Source: Takakia lepidozioides (Eukaryota > Streptophyta > Takakiopsida > Takakiales > Takakiaceae). From it: DNA of 64,000 nt. Every line of letters starts with the position of its first letter. The stretch's first letter is position 1. The position numbers were made by a program, and so were the translations under genes. The stretch lies in assembly GCA_030704615.1 (NCBI GenBank), contig CM060731.1, positions 82,004,756-82,068,755 on the forward strand, read 5' to 3'. The notes under the pieces are model-generated. The model was not told where the DNA came from. It did not search any database and was given only the letters and a program-made list of their open reading frames with translations. Shown here one piece after another: positions 54,565-64,000 of this stretch.

Positions 54565-55650
54565 CTACTCCTCATCCAATCCTCCTCTCCAGTCATACTC
54601 TCTGACTCCTCGAGGTCTTCTCGTAGCAGGTAATCTACTAGATTTCTTTGTGGTAATTTGTATCTCGTGTATCCCATTATGCACGGTTAGTAACTGAGAA
54701 TTCCAGTCATGGAATACCCTGGCCTGTTTCAGCCACGGACGTCCCAATAATAAGGAGTAAGCCTCCATGACTTCATCCATCTTCAACACAGTTACTGTGA
54801 TCATAAAGATCATCTTCTGTATCTGTATCTTAACTCCTCTTATTAATCCCAATGGCTGTACACTTCTTTGATTTGCCATTGTTACTGTAAATGGGGCTGG
54901 TTTCATGTTACTTAGACCAAGCTTCTTTCTTAATTGGTCTGTCATTATATTTACTCCAGAACCTCCATCTATCAGTACATCAGTTAGTTCTGTGCTTCCA
55001 ATTCTCAATTGGATTACTGGCATAGAATCATCAAAATCCATGACTGTTTCTCGCCTTTCCGGCTTCACATTATAACTGGTCACCTTGCTGTTCAGGTCTG
55101 TGTTTCCTGTCTCCTGGGCAATTTGATTGATTGCTTGATACAGCCTGTGCCTACAATAAGGTGCCACAGTCAATAGCTGTCCAATAGTAATCTCTGCTTT
55201 GGTCTGGCATATTACTTCAGCCAAAGTCTCTTCATTATTTTGCATGTCTGCATCTTCTTTCTTCCTTTCATCCTCACTCACTTCTTCTTCTCCATCAGAA
55301 TCAGAGGAATCTGCCACAGGAATATCAGTACTCTTCTGCATTTCCTTTATGGTATCTGCCACTTCCTTGCGCAGTTCCTTCTCATCTCTCCAAGCCTCAT
55401 CATCTTCAGGCATATCACTGCCACCTTCATTATCATCTTCTTCCTCTACTACTGGAGGTATTAGTTTGGCTTTACTTCTTGTTACTATCATTGTACTTAC
55501 TTCTGGTACAACACATGGCCTAACCATGTGAGCTGCCACCACTGGGCCCTCATTCACAGGAGCTCTCATCTCATTCTGGTGTCTAATCCAGAATGAACAG
55601 GCTGCCTTGCGATGTCCTAGCTGATTACAATAGTAACATAGTTCTTCACC
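54565..55650 (-). pseudogene. gag zinc knuckle and aspartic protease of the Athila/Tat-like element
   Basis: The frame enters with a complete CCHC knuckle, CYYCNQLGHRKAAC (55638-55597), then an acidic linker (VVEEEDDNEGGSDMPEDDEA). The protease follows: PVIQLRIGSTELTDVLIDGG then SGVNIM, with the DGG active site typical of this clade, and YSLLLGRPWLKQARVFHDWN. A TAG at about 54565 separates it from RT in the same general reading direction. The capsid part of gag upstream is missing and replaced by rearranged sequence. Confidence 0.8.
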
Positions 55651-56080
55651 ATTTCTGGCTCCAAATCAGCCCCTACCTTCACCATCCTTGGTTCCTCTTC
55701 AGTTCCCACATTCACTTCTCTCACCTGCTCATCAGCTGTGATTGTCCAACCAGTCACCACTTCATCTTGTAAACTCACAGTGGCTGGTTCCTCTAGGATT
55801 TCCATTTCTCCTTCTCTTTGTTCATAGAAATGTGGTGGGTAACTGCTTGTTTCACCTTCAATTGGTGTTGCTGTCACTACACCACAGCAGATACCTTTTA
55901 AACAAAAACATGTGTGCAACTTCTTTCTTCCATTCATCCTCACTCACTTCCTCTTCTCTTTCAGAATCAGAGGAATCTGCCATAGGAATATCAGTGTTCT
56001 TCTGCATTTCCCTTATGGTATCTACCACTTCTTTGTGCAGTTCCTTCTCATCTCTCCATGCCTCATCAAATTTGGTGAAT
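55651..56080 (-). repeat. Rearranged duplicate of protease-linker sequences
   Basis: 55651-55905 closely matches 54240-54500 (shared run ACTCACAGTGGCTGGTTCCT), and 55910-56080 closely matches 55235-55410 (shared run TTCCTTCTCATCTCTCCA). The two matches are adjacent here but about 0.7 kb apart and in reversed order in the main copy. The piece therefore joins two non-neighbouring parts of a related element and has taken the place of gag capsid. Confidence 0.8.
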
Positions 56081-56084
56081 TCTA

Positions 56085-56211
56085 TCACAAAACAGAGGTG
56101 GAGAGGATGCGTCAAATTGCGGAAATGGAGAAATTCCGCCTTACCATGCAACTTGAAATGGCAAAGGCTTTGGGTGGACAATCCTCTACACCTCCCGCTC
56201 CTCCTGAATAG
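56085..56211 (+). pseudogene. C-terminal scrap of a Harbinger-type ORF1 (Myb-like) protein
   Basis: Plus-strand frame reads KTEVERMRQIAEMEKFRLTM then QLEMAKALGG and ends TAG at 56211. Charged helical ends of this kind are usual in the Myb/SANT-like ORF1 protein of PIF/Harbinger elements. It faces the transposase gene at 58028-56928. The left side is cut off by the rearranged retrotransposon sequence. Assignment rests on composition and neighbourhood. Confidence 0.35.
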
Positions 56212-56927
56212 CCATAGGGCCTCCAAAGTAGTTTATTTGCTTGTGATTTAAAAGAGTGCATTGTTGCCTCTTCATTGTTCAATGGTCCTCACTATTATGT
56301 GCAAGCAAATAAATGATTTCAATTTGCAACCACTTCTACAATCAGATCACACATTTGTACCAGAGTCGTTTAGAGTCATAATTATAATTCTTACAGTCCT
56401 TACAGTACTTATAGTCCTTATATTACTAGCAGTCCTTACAGTCATAGATGCAGAATCATTATGGTCCTTACAACCCTCTCAAGTGTATGTTTTATCGGGC
56501 TGTGTATTCTCTTATGTTCATGCTTGAAGCCCTTTTGCTCTTATGTTTCTGTTTGTAGTCCTCTTGCAATCATTAATCTTTATTATGCTCTTATGTCCTT
56601 ATGCTCTTGTGTACCCTTACAGCCTTTCATGCTTAATTATGCTTTCAGTCATTACAGCACTTACAGCCTAGCGTTCAATTTAGAATTCATTACAATCCTT
56701 TTACATTAGAATATCCATGTTTACATGCTTACAATGATCACGTCTATTCTTAGATTCCTCTTATGTACATGCTTACAATCATTATAGACATGCCCTTGCA
56801 GTCCTCTTGCAATTCTATGTAACCACACAACATGAGATTGGCCATAATTGTGCACCAAATTTATTGCTGTGTGCATATGCAAATTTTGCACCATGCCTTG
56901 GTTACATTGGTTCATATCATCTATTCT
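56212..56927. other. Harbinger-internal spacer with CTTACAGTC repeats
   Basis: Between about 56385 and 56690 the motif CTTACAGTC/CTTATAGTC/CTTACAATC recurs many times at irregular spacing of about 9-20 bp. No coding region. Confidence 0.5.
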
Positions 56928-58028
56928 CTAACCATTGCTGGAACAATGCTTGTCGCATGGCAGTGCCTGCACGCTCCGCCCGTTTTTCCCCATAACAATA
57001 GCAGGCGGAGGCACATTAGGATTGTTGTCATTGTTCAAAGGGTCATGTGGAAATTCTCCTCGCCACACCTCCCCATTATCGATGCAAAAATTGTGCAATA
57101 CGCAACATGCCACAATCGTTTGTGGTGCATACGGTACTGCAACGTTTAATTTCTGCAATATCCTCCACTTGTTTTTTAACATGCCATAAGCATTCTCGAT
57201 TTTTACCCTTCCTTTCGTAGACATTTGTCATATGCATTCTGGTCACCTGTGCCAATGGCCTTTGCATGATGAGGTTTTTGACACCACGTTCGAACTGGAT
57301 ATGCCGCATCCCCCACAAGAAAAGGAGGCCATTCTGCGTCACCGGCTCTAAGGAGCGGTTCTTTCATGATTACTCCAGTTCTCAATTTTTGCCACAACGA
57401 ACTGCATCTAAAATGTGTGGCATCATGCGTTCCACCCGATCGATTCACACACACATCCAAAAAGCGTCTGTTGTGGTCACATACACCTTGCATCAATATA
57501 GAGAACCCGCCTTTATGACAAAAATAATCGGCGGGCACATACTTCACATCTGGTTGTCGCCACAAAGGAATTTGGGATCCATCAATTGCTCCCCACATAT
57601 TACGAACTCCTGGTAGGCAAAAATATGAATTGACGGTACAAGTGTGTTGCAAGAACAGCAGTAATAAGTTTTGTGTAATCAGTCACAGTTGATGGTCCTA
57701 CACCCATAAGATCGGCCACTTTTCTCACTGGCAAGTTGTGTGCGAGTCTAATCAAAACAAGGGCTACTGCGTGTTTAGGGTAAAGAGGGGTTCTCATGGT
57801 AGTGATTTGTTTTTCAATGAACGGTGTCAACAGGCTCACCAATTCCAAGAAGTTGATATGAGTCATACGATATTCTTTTTTCCACCGTGAATCGAGCATG
57901 CCATCTCCAAGCTCTGGCCAAATTCGACAATGGATGGTCTCCCACAAAACATATTGTCCTTGTAGTTTCCACCAAGCTTTGTTGCATCTCCGTCTCTTTT
58001 TTCTTCTCTCCAAAGTCTTGCAAGCCAT
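56928..58028 (-). pseudogene. PIF/Harbinger transposase, two frameshifts
   Basis: Starts at ATG 58028 (MACKTLERRKKRRRC). The N-terminal part has a helix-turn-helix (LAHNLPVRKVADLMGVGPST) and ends in the first frame near 57600. A second frame (57652-57203) has NMWGAIDGSQIPLW (first Asp), GFSILMQGVCDHNRRFLDV and PPFLVGDAAYPVRTW (second Asp). A third frame (57224-56928) has KGRVKIENAYGMLKNKWRIL (Glu) and VACCVLHNFCIDNGEVW. The DDE triad of the HARBI1-type nuclease is complete but spread over three frames by two single-base shifts, so it is inactive. It would cut and paste elements with 3-bp target duplications. Confidence 0.85.
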
Positions 58029-58475
58029 GGCAGCAAATATACAGAATGTAAACAGAGTAAAAGAAGAAACCCCTCCAAGCTCACATTTGAGCCAAAGATT
58101 AACCAAAAAATCAAATAAATATGCATCATGTACACCTAGTACTAACTGTCATAAACAGCTTGTACACTTAGTACTCTCCAGTATAACTCTCATAAGCTTG
58201 TACTCCTAGTACCTGCATAACTCTCATAAGTGTATCACATAGTACGAGCAGAGCTCTCACAAAAACAGAGGCAAAATCCCTTGCTTGGGCGTGGCTAAAC
58301 TCAATGTTGCCTCACATGTGCATATCACGTGTGAACATGTTGCACCGTCCGTCCCGTCCGTCCCCATTCACGCGTGCGGAGGGCCCGCCACTATGGCTGG
58401 TCGGGACGGACGGATTTACGTCGTGAACCTGCCTTCAGGACGTTCACGGTGACGGGGCAGCAAACGACGTCTTAT
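58029..58475. other. Region right of Harbinger, with GC-rich inverted repeat
   Basis: Contains repeated TAGTAC/CTCATAAG motifs (58135-58240) and a GC-rich inverted repeat: CCGTCCGTCCC near 58350 pairs with GGGACGGACGG near 58404, loop about 45 bp. It may include the lost end of the Harbinger element. Confidence 0.4.
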
Positions 58476-58700
58476 GAGTACAATCACCCTTGAGTACATT
58501 CTCTATGAGAACATTCTCTCGCACTCTCTCTTGGCTATCTGTCCTCACCTCTCTCCTGCTACTGCTAATTCCACAACCCAACGCCTTCAACTCCACCCAC
58601 CCTCACACCCTCCACCACATTCCAGACAATTTGTCACGTTAACGCTTGCATGCAGTCGCCAAATGGGCCCCACATGCAATAGCCATGTGGGGCCCTGACC
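58476..58700 (+). promoter_or_regulatory. Pyrimidine-rich putative promoter/leader of the PIN gene
   Basis: A C/T-rich stretch (CTCTCGCACTCTCTCTTGGC near 58517, CACCTCTCTCCTGCTACTGC near 58547, CCACCCACCCTCACACCCTC near 58594) resembles the Y-patch and leader composition of plant promoters. It is about 1 kb upstream of the PIN start codon. No TATA box is certain. Inferred from composition and position. Confidence 0.3.
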
Positions 58701-59653
58701 TGGGGTACGGTGCTTCGACTATGTATTCTATTGTATTTTGCACGTGACGTAGTGGTTGCTGGAGCATCCGCACTCGAAGCCCGTGGCCGAAGGCTTTTTG
58801 CAGATACTTTTTACATTCGAACAGTACAGGATGTTACAAGTGCTTACAAGTACTTGTGATTCTTAGCTGCGAGAACTGTATAGATCTTGGGATCCGCTGT
58901 GAGAAGGACTGATAGGGTATGGACTCTCTTAAAGCAGCGTTGGTACCACTGCTGCACTGCGTTGATGGTGATCGACGCAAGAAAGGGATATGTCGACCTA
59001 TAGAATTAAGGAATTAAGAAATTTTATGCTGTCCACGGGAAGCAGAAGTAGTTTGGCAATCTGGAGATTGCTCACAATGGCTTTCTGTGTATACGCGCTT
59101 TAAGTTTTGCACGTTTCATCTCCCTTACAGAGGATCCTCAGGTCATCAACCATACATTGTGGAATGCCCAGTGACTTTTTGTGCACGTGATCTGGTGGAG
59201 AGAACAGTACTGTTTTGATAGTCCAAATGTTCAATATTCTCCTAGAGCTATTATATTGAGCCCCGTAGACTGACCAGAGTTGACCAGACCTGTAATTTAA
59301 AGTGTCCAGATCGCTTGACTGCAGTATGGAGCACACAGATTTCGTGTGCTCTTGAAATCCTTCGAACGAGGTATGTGACCCAAGTGCTCAACCATGAAAG
59401 ATTTGTAGCCTGATTGAGAAGGCCCGGGTTCTAAGCCTCTAGAAGGGCGGCTCAAGTGCCACAGACACAGCGGGAAGACCTTTTTGCGTCTCTTAACGAT
59501 TGTAGAAGGGCTCAGAGTATCTTCATCGATCAATCTCAGATAGATTGAGTGAATCCAACTGCAACTTGAGAGGGGTGCAAGCAATTCTTTCCCGCGTTCA
59601 TTTGGTGTATCTGGAAGGACTATCGAATTAGGACAACCTGCAGATCACTTGAG
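58701..59653 (+). other. PIN upstream region, no gene recognised
   Basis: Short ORFs on the minus strand (59584-59100) have no domain features. Probably 5' UTR and/or promoter of the PIN gene. Confidence 0.4.
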
Positions 59654-62600
59654 ATGTTAACATTGGAGCAATTTTATCATGTACTCAGTGCAGTGCTCCC
59701 ATTATATGTTGCGTTATTCCTTGGATATGGGTCGCTGAGGTGGTGGAACATCGTTACTACTGATCAAATCCGGGGGCTCAACAGATTCACATCATATATC
59801 GTTTTTCCTGCACTTCTGTTTCAGATACTGGCCTTCAACAACCCCTACACAATGGACCTGCGGCTTATTGCAGCTTACAGTCTTGCCGCCACTCTTATTC
59901 TGGGTACGCTCGACCTAAGCTATGTTCACACTACTTTATAGATTGCACGCAATACATGTGGTCTCCTTAGACTCTTTGATGGAAGAAATGAGCTTCCGAT
60001 AGGGTCCAGGTTTGTGGAATCTTTGAGCTTGTAAAATTCCTTGTTCATGCGAGGCTCCGAGCCTATTTCCCGTTTCGAGATATACATGTAGCGCAGTATA
60101 TTTATCTTTAGGATATCTTCAGCCCTGGAATGAATAGGGATCCGGATGATCGTAGGTAGTTGAATTCGCGATTTAGACCTTTTCACCTGTACTTACAGAT
60201 CATGGAGTCTTCACATTGTCTCAACATTTGGGGCAGGAGCTTTTCCGATCGGGTTAAATGTTGAAGGATATTTTTTCTTTCTTTGACAGAAACGGAGACC
60301 TTTATTCCACAGACAAGGTAGAGCAATCCATTCGCATATGATAACATCTCAAGAGAGACTCGGGAGGCATTCCACCGTACACCTCTATCCAAACGAAAGC
60401 AAAATAAGGAAGAACTAGCCCAAATAGATAAAAATTCGCCCTCAAGATCTGTCTGCCATTGAATGCTACGATTGGGAGCATGTTTCCGTGGTTGATGCCA
60501 CTAGAGATGGTGTCCTTCCATGCCGGAGTCAAGACTTGTTGCACAGAAAATAATTGGCCTCCCCGAACAAAGCGGCACCTCTCGCACCAAAAGGGATCTT
60601 ATTTTTAAAACGAGGCAAATGTGAGTTCATATTAGGAGATTCAATAATCAAGTTCACTGTACATGTACAGTTTCCTAACCCTTGGTACACAGATTCTTGA
60701 GAATTTCTTCTAGACCTTACCATGAAGTATAGAGCCATTCGAACTTTGAACATCATACTGCGAGATTGCAAGTGACTATATAGGCCTATGTAGGAAGGTT
60801 AATCAGCATCCTCCAAGAGACGACCACTACTCTAGCTGCAGGCATACGCACTTGGTCTGGCAAGTTACGAATCATTTGAACATGACTATTTCTGTTTAGT
60901 TCTCTGATCAGAAGAAAACTTGTGCACGCGTACGTAAAAAAACTTCTCCCAGCGCTCTTTTCGAGTCAAGTGCTGGCCTTTGCCCTTTTCCTGTTCGCTT
61001 CTTGGTCACCAACTAGTGCAGCTCCGGGACCTATCAAAGATGGGAATCATTTCCTCCTATCACGGCAGTATGGATCTGCAAATTGTGGTTGTTTGTGAGT
61101 CGATCTTGTGTATGTCTTTCCCACCTGGATGCTGTCCTCATATCCGACGCGTTTTCAATTGACATCTTCTGGACAATCGGGACCGGAGCCGATTCTCGAT
61201 TCTTCCAGACGTATCTGGATCGAGGCGATTGCCAGTCCTGAACTTCCAAGTTCCCATAACTCCTTGTTTGTAGTCTAGCCGTTTTTGGATTCACTGCAAG
61301 CATATCGCAAACCAGTAAATAAGTTTCAAGGACAGTGTTTTTCCACACAGACTACAGACTTTCCATGTTGAGGCTGCTGTACCTTGCGGACATTTTCTAA
61401 ATTGTATGTTTACCTACAATTCATGCATCATATTTGCTGAGTAACATTGCCATATCTGTGCTCTTCCAGGTGTCCTATGCGGGTGGGCGTGGTTCGCAGA
61501 ATCTGGCAGCATCGACTGGGTCATCACTCTTCTGCAGCTTGCAGTATTCCCTAACGGTATAATTGTGGGTATACCTGTGCTATCGCCGCTCTACACTGGT
61601 GCTACCCAGGGATGTGCAGCTATCTTCATTGGTCAAGTGTTGTGGATCAACGTGTTTCTACTCCTCTACGAAACTCGCAAAGTTCTTCTTGATATGTCTG
61701 GAACAAAGGTAGAGCTAAGAGTTTCAGAGGATGTGAGCAATGTCGAAGGGAGCACTGCTGATGGGGTTGTCGCTGGAATATCCTCCGGGGGGGAAGCTCA
61801 ATCTCGCAGTTCTTTTACATTGTCAACGGATTCCTCACTGCCTCAAAGCCAGGGCGTTTCTGGTGGTACTGATGCACCCAGATCACTGAACCCAATATCT
61901 AGTGCTATGTTTCTGTTGACTCAATGTGGTACATCATGCATGAATTGGTTATCTCAAACTCGGCATAAATTCGAAGTACTTAGACGAAGCAGCATCATGC
62001 TAGTTGAATGAATACACATGATAGATATCTGTAACGGTGAAGGAAGTCCAAATCTACGTCTACATATCATTTACATGGCCAACTCTTTGTTACATCAGAA
62101 GGGAAGGTCGACGGAGAAAAGGGCGATGATTGTCAAATTACGATTGGTTCAGCAGGGGCGGAGAAGGAACCAAATGTGTTTTCAGAAACTCGAGCGCTGC
62201 AAGCGCAAAACTTCAGGGGTACGTCTGTCACTGTGGGGGAGGCCCAGTTGCCAGGTGATACGAAGCTGATCTCAAATGGCCAGATTCAAGCATCTGAGAC
62301 CGAGTCTGCGCTAGAGAGAGGTAGAGAGTACCTGGAAGTGGAGAAAAATGTCCCAATGCAAGTGGCTGTCAAGGTGATGAAGAAAATGCTGCAACTACCC
62401 ATGACGTATGCCAGCTTTCTGGGTGTCATATATTCGCTCATTGCAAGCAGGTATGTACAAGAATCTCATTTCGAAGGATTTCTGTTTTCAGATGGTGTCC
62501 AGGTATCGATCTAGATAGATGAATCGGAAGAGTTGTACCATACTGGAACCTATGTCATTTGCTTGAGCGAGTTCAGATGAAATGTACATATTAAACATAT

Positions 62601-63801
62601 GAACTCGCACAGGCACCAACTTGAAATCGAGATGAGCTATCAAATAGATGCACAGGATGGGGACAGTGATGAGCTGGCTCTGAAAGATGTCTGGACAGAG
62701 TATCTGACGTGGTTATATGCAGCAGTGAGTAGTGAGCGGTTCGCTGTAACCAACTGGCAGGCTAATTGATGAATCTCGGATCCTGTTACTTTTGCAGGTG
62801 GGGTTTTGCATTTCCTCTCATTTTGAAAAATTCTCTGGACATCTTCAGCAGGATGGGCGTTGGCCTTGTTCTGTACACAATCGGTATGGGGCTGAAAGAC
62901 AGTATCTAGTCTCGAGCGTAGTTGATCCAGCTAAACTACAATATTAGAACCGGGATTAGAATACGACAATGTTACGACATACTTTGGAAGGGCCTCGCCC
63001 TCAGCTCTTCCTCAGTACGAGAGAGTCTGCTGTCCTCACCTAATATATGCATTGTTAGGAAAGGGAAGGGAGAGAGGTTTAACGTGAACCGGCGATTTCC
63101 ATACTGCCTTCAATGGTCAATTATTTGAGTCACAGGATGGAAGCATAAGACAGACTTTCGAGAGCAGTTTTCCCTTCTTAGTCGATCTCTGAAGTACGGC
63201 TGACTGTATTGTAGATCTGAAACAAATATTTTGAATAAATCGGTCGTGAAATGGCTGTACATACGCTTGGCTCATACCTCCCTACTGTTCGTGCTACCTG
63301 TCAGGCTTGTTCATGGCGGGTGAGAAGACGCTGTTATCATGTGGAATATGGCTTACGCTCTATGGATCGTTTTGGCGATTCGTTATTGGACCTGCGGCCA
63401 TGGGTCTGACATCCCTGTTGATCAGATTCCGTGGAAACGCTCTTCGCTTCGCAATTGCTCAGGTCTGTGTACCTGTAAACGTCGAACAATAAAGAATTGT
63501 CACATGAACACTTCAGAACTTAGACTTTGTTCAAAATGATTAACAACATGTAAGTACTCAATTTGGTATATAAGAGGATGAATTTTAATATTCAAGCTCT
63601 GCTTGCAGGTCTCAACCACCAATGATTATCATAGGCTTGTCAATTGTTTGATCAGGTGCTATAAAAAGTGGGTAGAACTTTGCCATACATTTGAATGCTT
63701 ATGCCTTACCCGCTTCTGCAACAGGCCGCACTGCCACAAGGAGTCATCTGTTTTGTGTTTGCCAAGGAGTACAATTTGCATGCCAGCATCTTCAGTACAG
63801 C
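59654..63801 (+). CDS. PIN-type auxin efflux carrier, divergent, 3' end outside window
   Basis: Membrane carrier of the PIN/auxin efflux family: two bundles of five helices around a central loop. Exons: 59654-59903 (ATG start; SAVLPLYVALFLGYGSLRWW, NRFTSYIVFPALLFQ, NNPYTMDLRLIAA); from 61470 (WVITLLQLAVFPNGIIVGIP, then the hydrophilic loop, unresolved splice before about 62100); to 62450 (MQVAVKVMKKMLQLP, TYASFLGVIYSLIASR); 62798-62883 (WGFAFPLILKNSLDIFSRMG); 63305-63462 (GLFMAGEKTLLSCGIW, GPAAMGLTSL, RFRGNALRFAIAQ); 63725-63801 (AALPQGVICFVFAKEY, NLHASIFSTA). Phases agree at every resolved junction. The last exon is beyond 64000. The loop is perhaps 150-220 residues, shorter than in long canonical PINs. 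Usual family residues are changed (PNTLVMGIP to PNGIIVGIP; VPFVFAKEYNVHP to ICFVFAKEYNLHA), so transport or localisation may differ. Confidence 0.9.
59904..61469 (+). other. PIN intron 1 (1.57 kb)
   Basis: Donor GGGTACGC at 59904 and acceptor CTCTTCCAG at 61469, phase 1. Inside are short minus-strand ORFs (60183-60771) without recognised domains. Confidence 0.7.
62613..62724 (+). other. Candidate alternative (cassette) exon of the PIN gene
   Basis: 112 bp bounded by a good acceptor (CTCGCACAG) and a good donor (GCAGCA then GTGAGT), inside the intron 62451-62797. It is open in the phase delivered by the upstream exon (RHQLEIEMSYQIDAQDGDSD...). Its length is not a multiple of three, so inclusion would move the next exon out of the PIN frame. 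It could be a regulated, truncating exon or a chance pair of sites. Confidence 0.4.
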
Positions 63802-64000
63802 GTATGTTGAATTTCTCTACCATTTTCAATTTTCCATCCAACTGTGTACACCATGTTGTACAATACGTCAAAACTACCAGATACCACGGTAGTATAAATT
63901 GTGGAGCTCGAAGTAGAGATGATTCATGCACTTCACGATCTTTGAGGACCGGCTCATGCACTAGCGACATAAATAGACGTGTAGATATACTCAAAACAAT
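63802..64000 (+). other. PIN intron (start), reaches window edge
   Basis: Donor GTATGTTG after phase-2 codon GC; the final PIN exon is not in the window. Confidence 0.6.

Larger units (their letters stand above)
31562..56080 (-). mobile_element. Athila/Tat-like Ty3/gypsy element, split by a CACTA transposon
   Basis: Reading right to left: rearranged gag scraps, zinc knuckle, protease, RT, RNase H, integrase, 10-bp repeat array, long accessory ORF, polypurine tract and 3' LTR. The RT phrases (VFAWSYEDLKGIPPEI, SFMDGFSGYNQ) and an extra ORF between integrase and 3' LTR are typical of the non-chromodomain Athila/Tat group. The 5' LTR and most of gag are missing. Without the 14.4-kb CACTA insertion the element would span about 10 kb. 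It carries several stops and frameshifts and is inactive. Confidence 0.8.

Overview
The window looks like a piece of a repeat-rich nuclear genome from a streptophyte plant. It holds two host genes with plant-type introns and plant-specific families: a LONGIFOLIA/TRM-type microtubule-associated protein and a PIN-type auxin efflux carrier. They are separated by some 33 kb of nested plant transposable elements. The PIN protein is divergent at several conserved positions, which suggests a non-seed plant (bryophyte, lycophyte, fern) or a streptophyte alga rather than an angiosperm; the sequence alone does not settle this.

Layout. 1-6.4 kb: two broken Ty3/gypsy elements. A plus-strand chromovirus, internally deleted so that gag runs straight into integrase, sits inside the integrase gene of a minus-strand gypsy element. 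That second element has a 231-bp piece of foreign gag between its protease and reverse transcriptase. 6.4-17.4 kb: mostly unrecognised intergenic DNA with a SINE (about 16.1-16.3 kb), a 148-bp tandem duplication (13.9 kb) and a few broken ORFs. 17.5-26.2 kb: a CpG-rich stretch, a GA-rich probable 5' leader and the TRM/LONGIFOLIA-like gene, for which four exons join in phase. 26.9-30.3 kb: a minus-strand CACTA transposase remnant. 30.5-32.5 kb: two related LTR-like sequences in inverted orientation with a roughly 100-bp spacer, each carrying a 10-bp minisatellite. 32.5-56.1 kb: a minus-strand Ty3/gypsy element of Athila/Tat type (gag knuckle, protease, RT, RNase H, integrase, and a long accessory ORF 3' of integrase), split by a 14,381-bp CACTA transposon at 35,135-49,515. 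56.1-58.0 kb: a PIF/Harbinger transposase remnant. 59.65 kb to the right edge: the PIN gene, whose last exon lies outside the window.

The most striking object is the CACTA transposon. Both ends are visible (22 of 26 terminal bases match, 3-bp TGC target duplication). The duplication is a whole GCA codon in the interrupted retrotransposon ORF, so the ORF is in frame on both sides. The element carries two divergent genes. One is a tnp2-type transposase with DUF4218 and DUF4216 regions and one apparent frameshift. The other is a TnpA-like (Ptta/En/Spm) gene. In one uninterrupted 403-codon ORF, a stretch resembling the TnpA C-terminal coiled region leads into an FCP1/NLI-interacting-factor-like HAD domain. 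That domain has DxN instead of the catalytic DxD. The left subterminal region has about twelve CACGTG palindromes in 0.7 kb. I read this as transposon capture of a host phosphatase-like domain fused to the element's DNA-binding protein.
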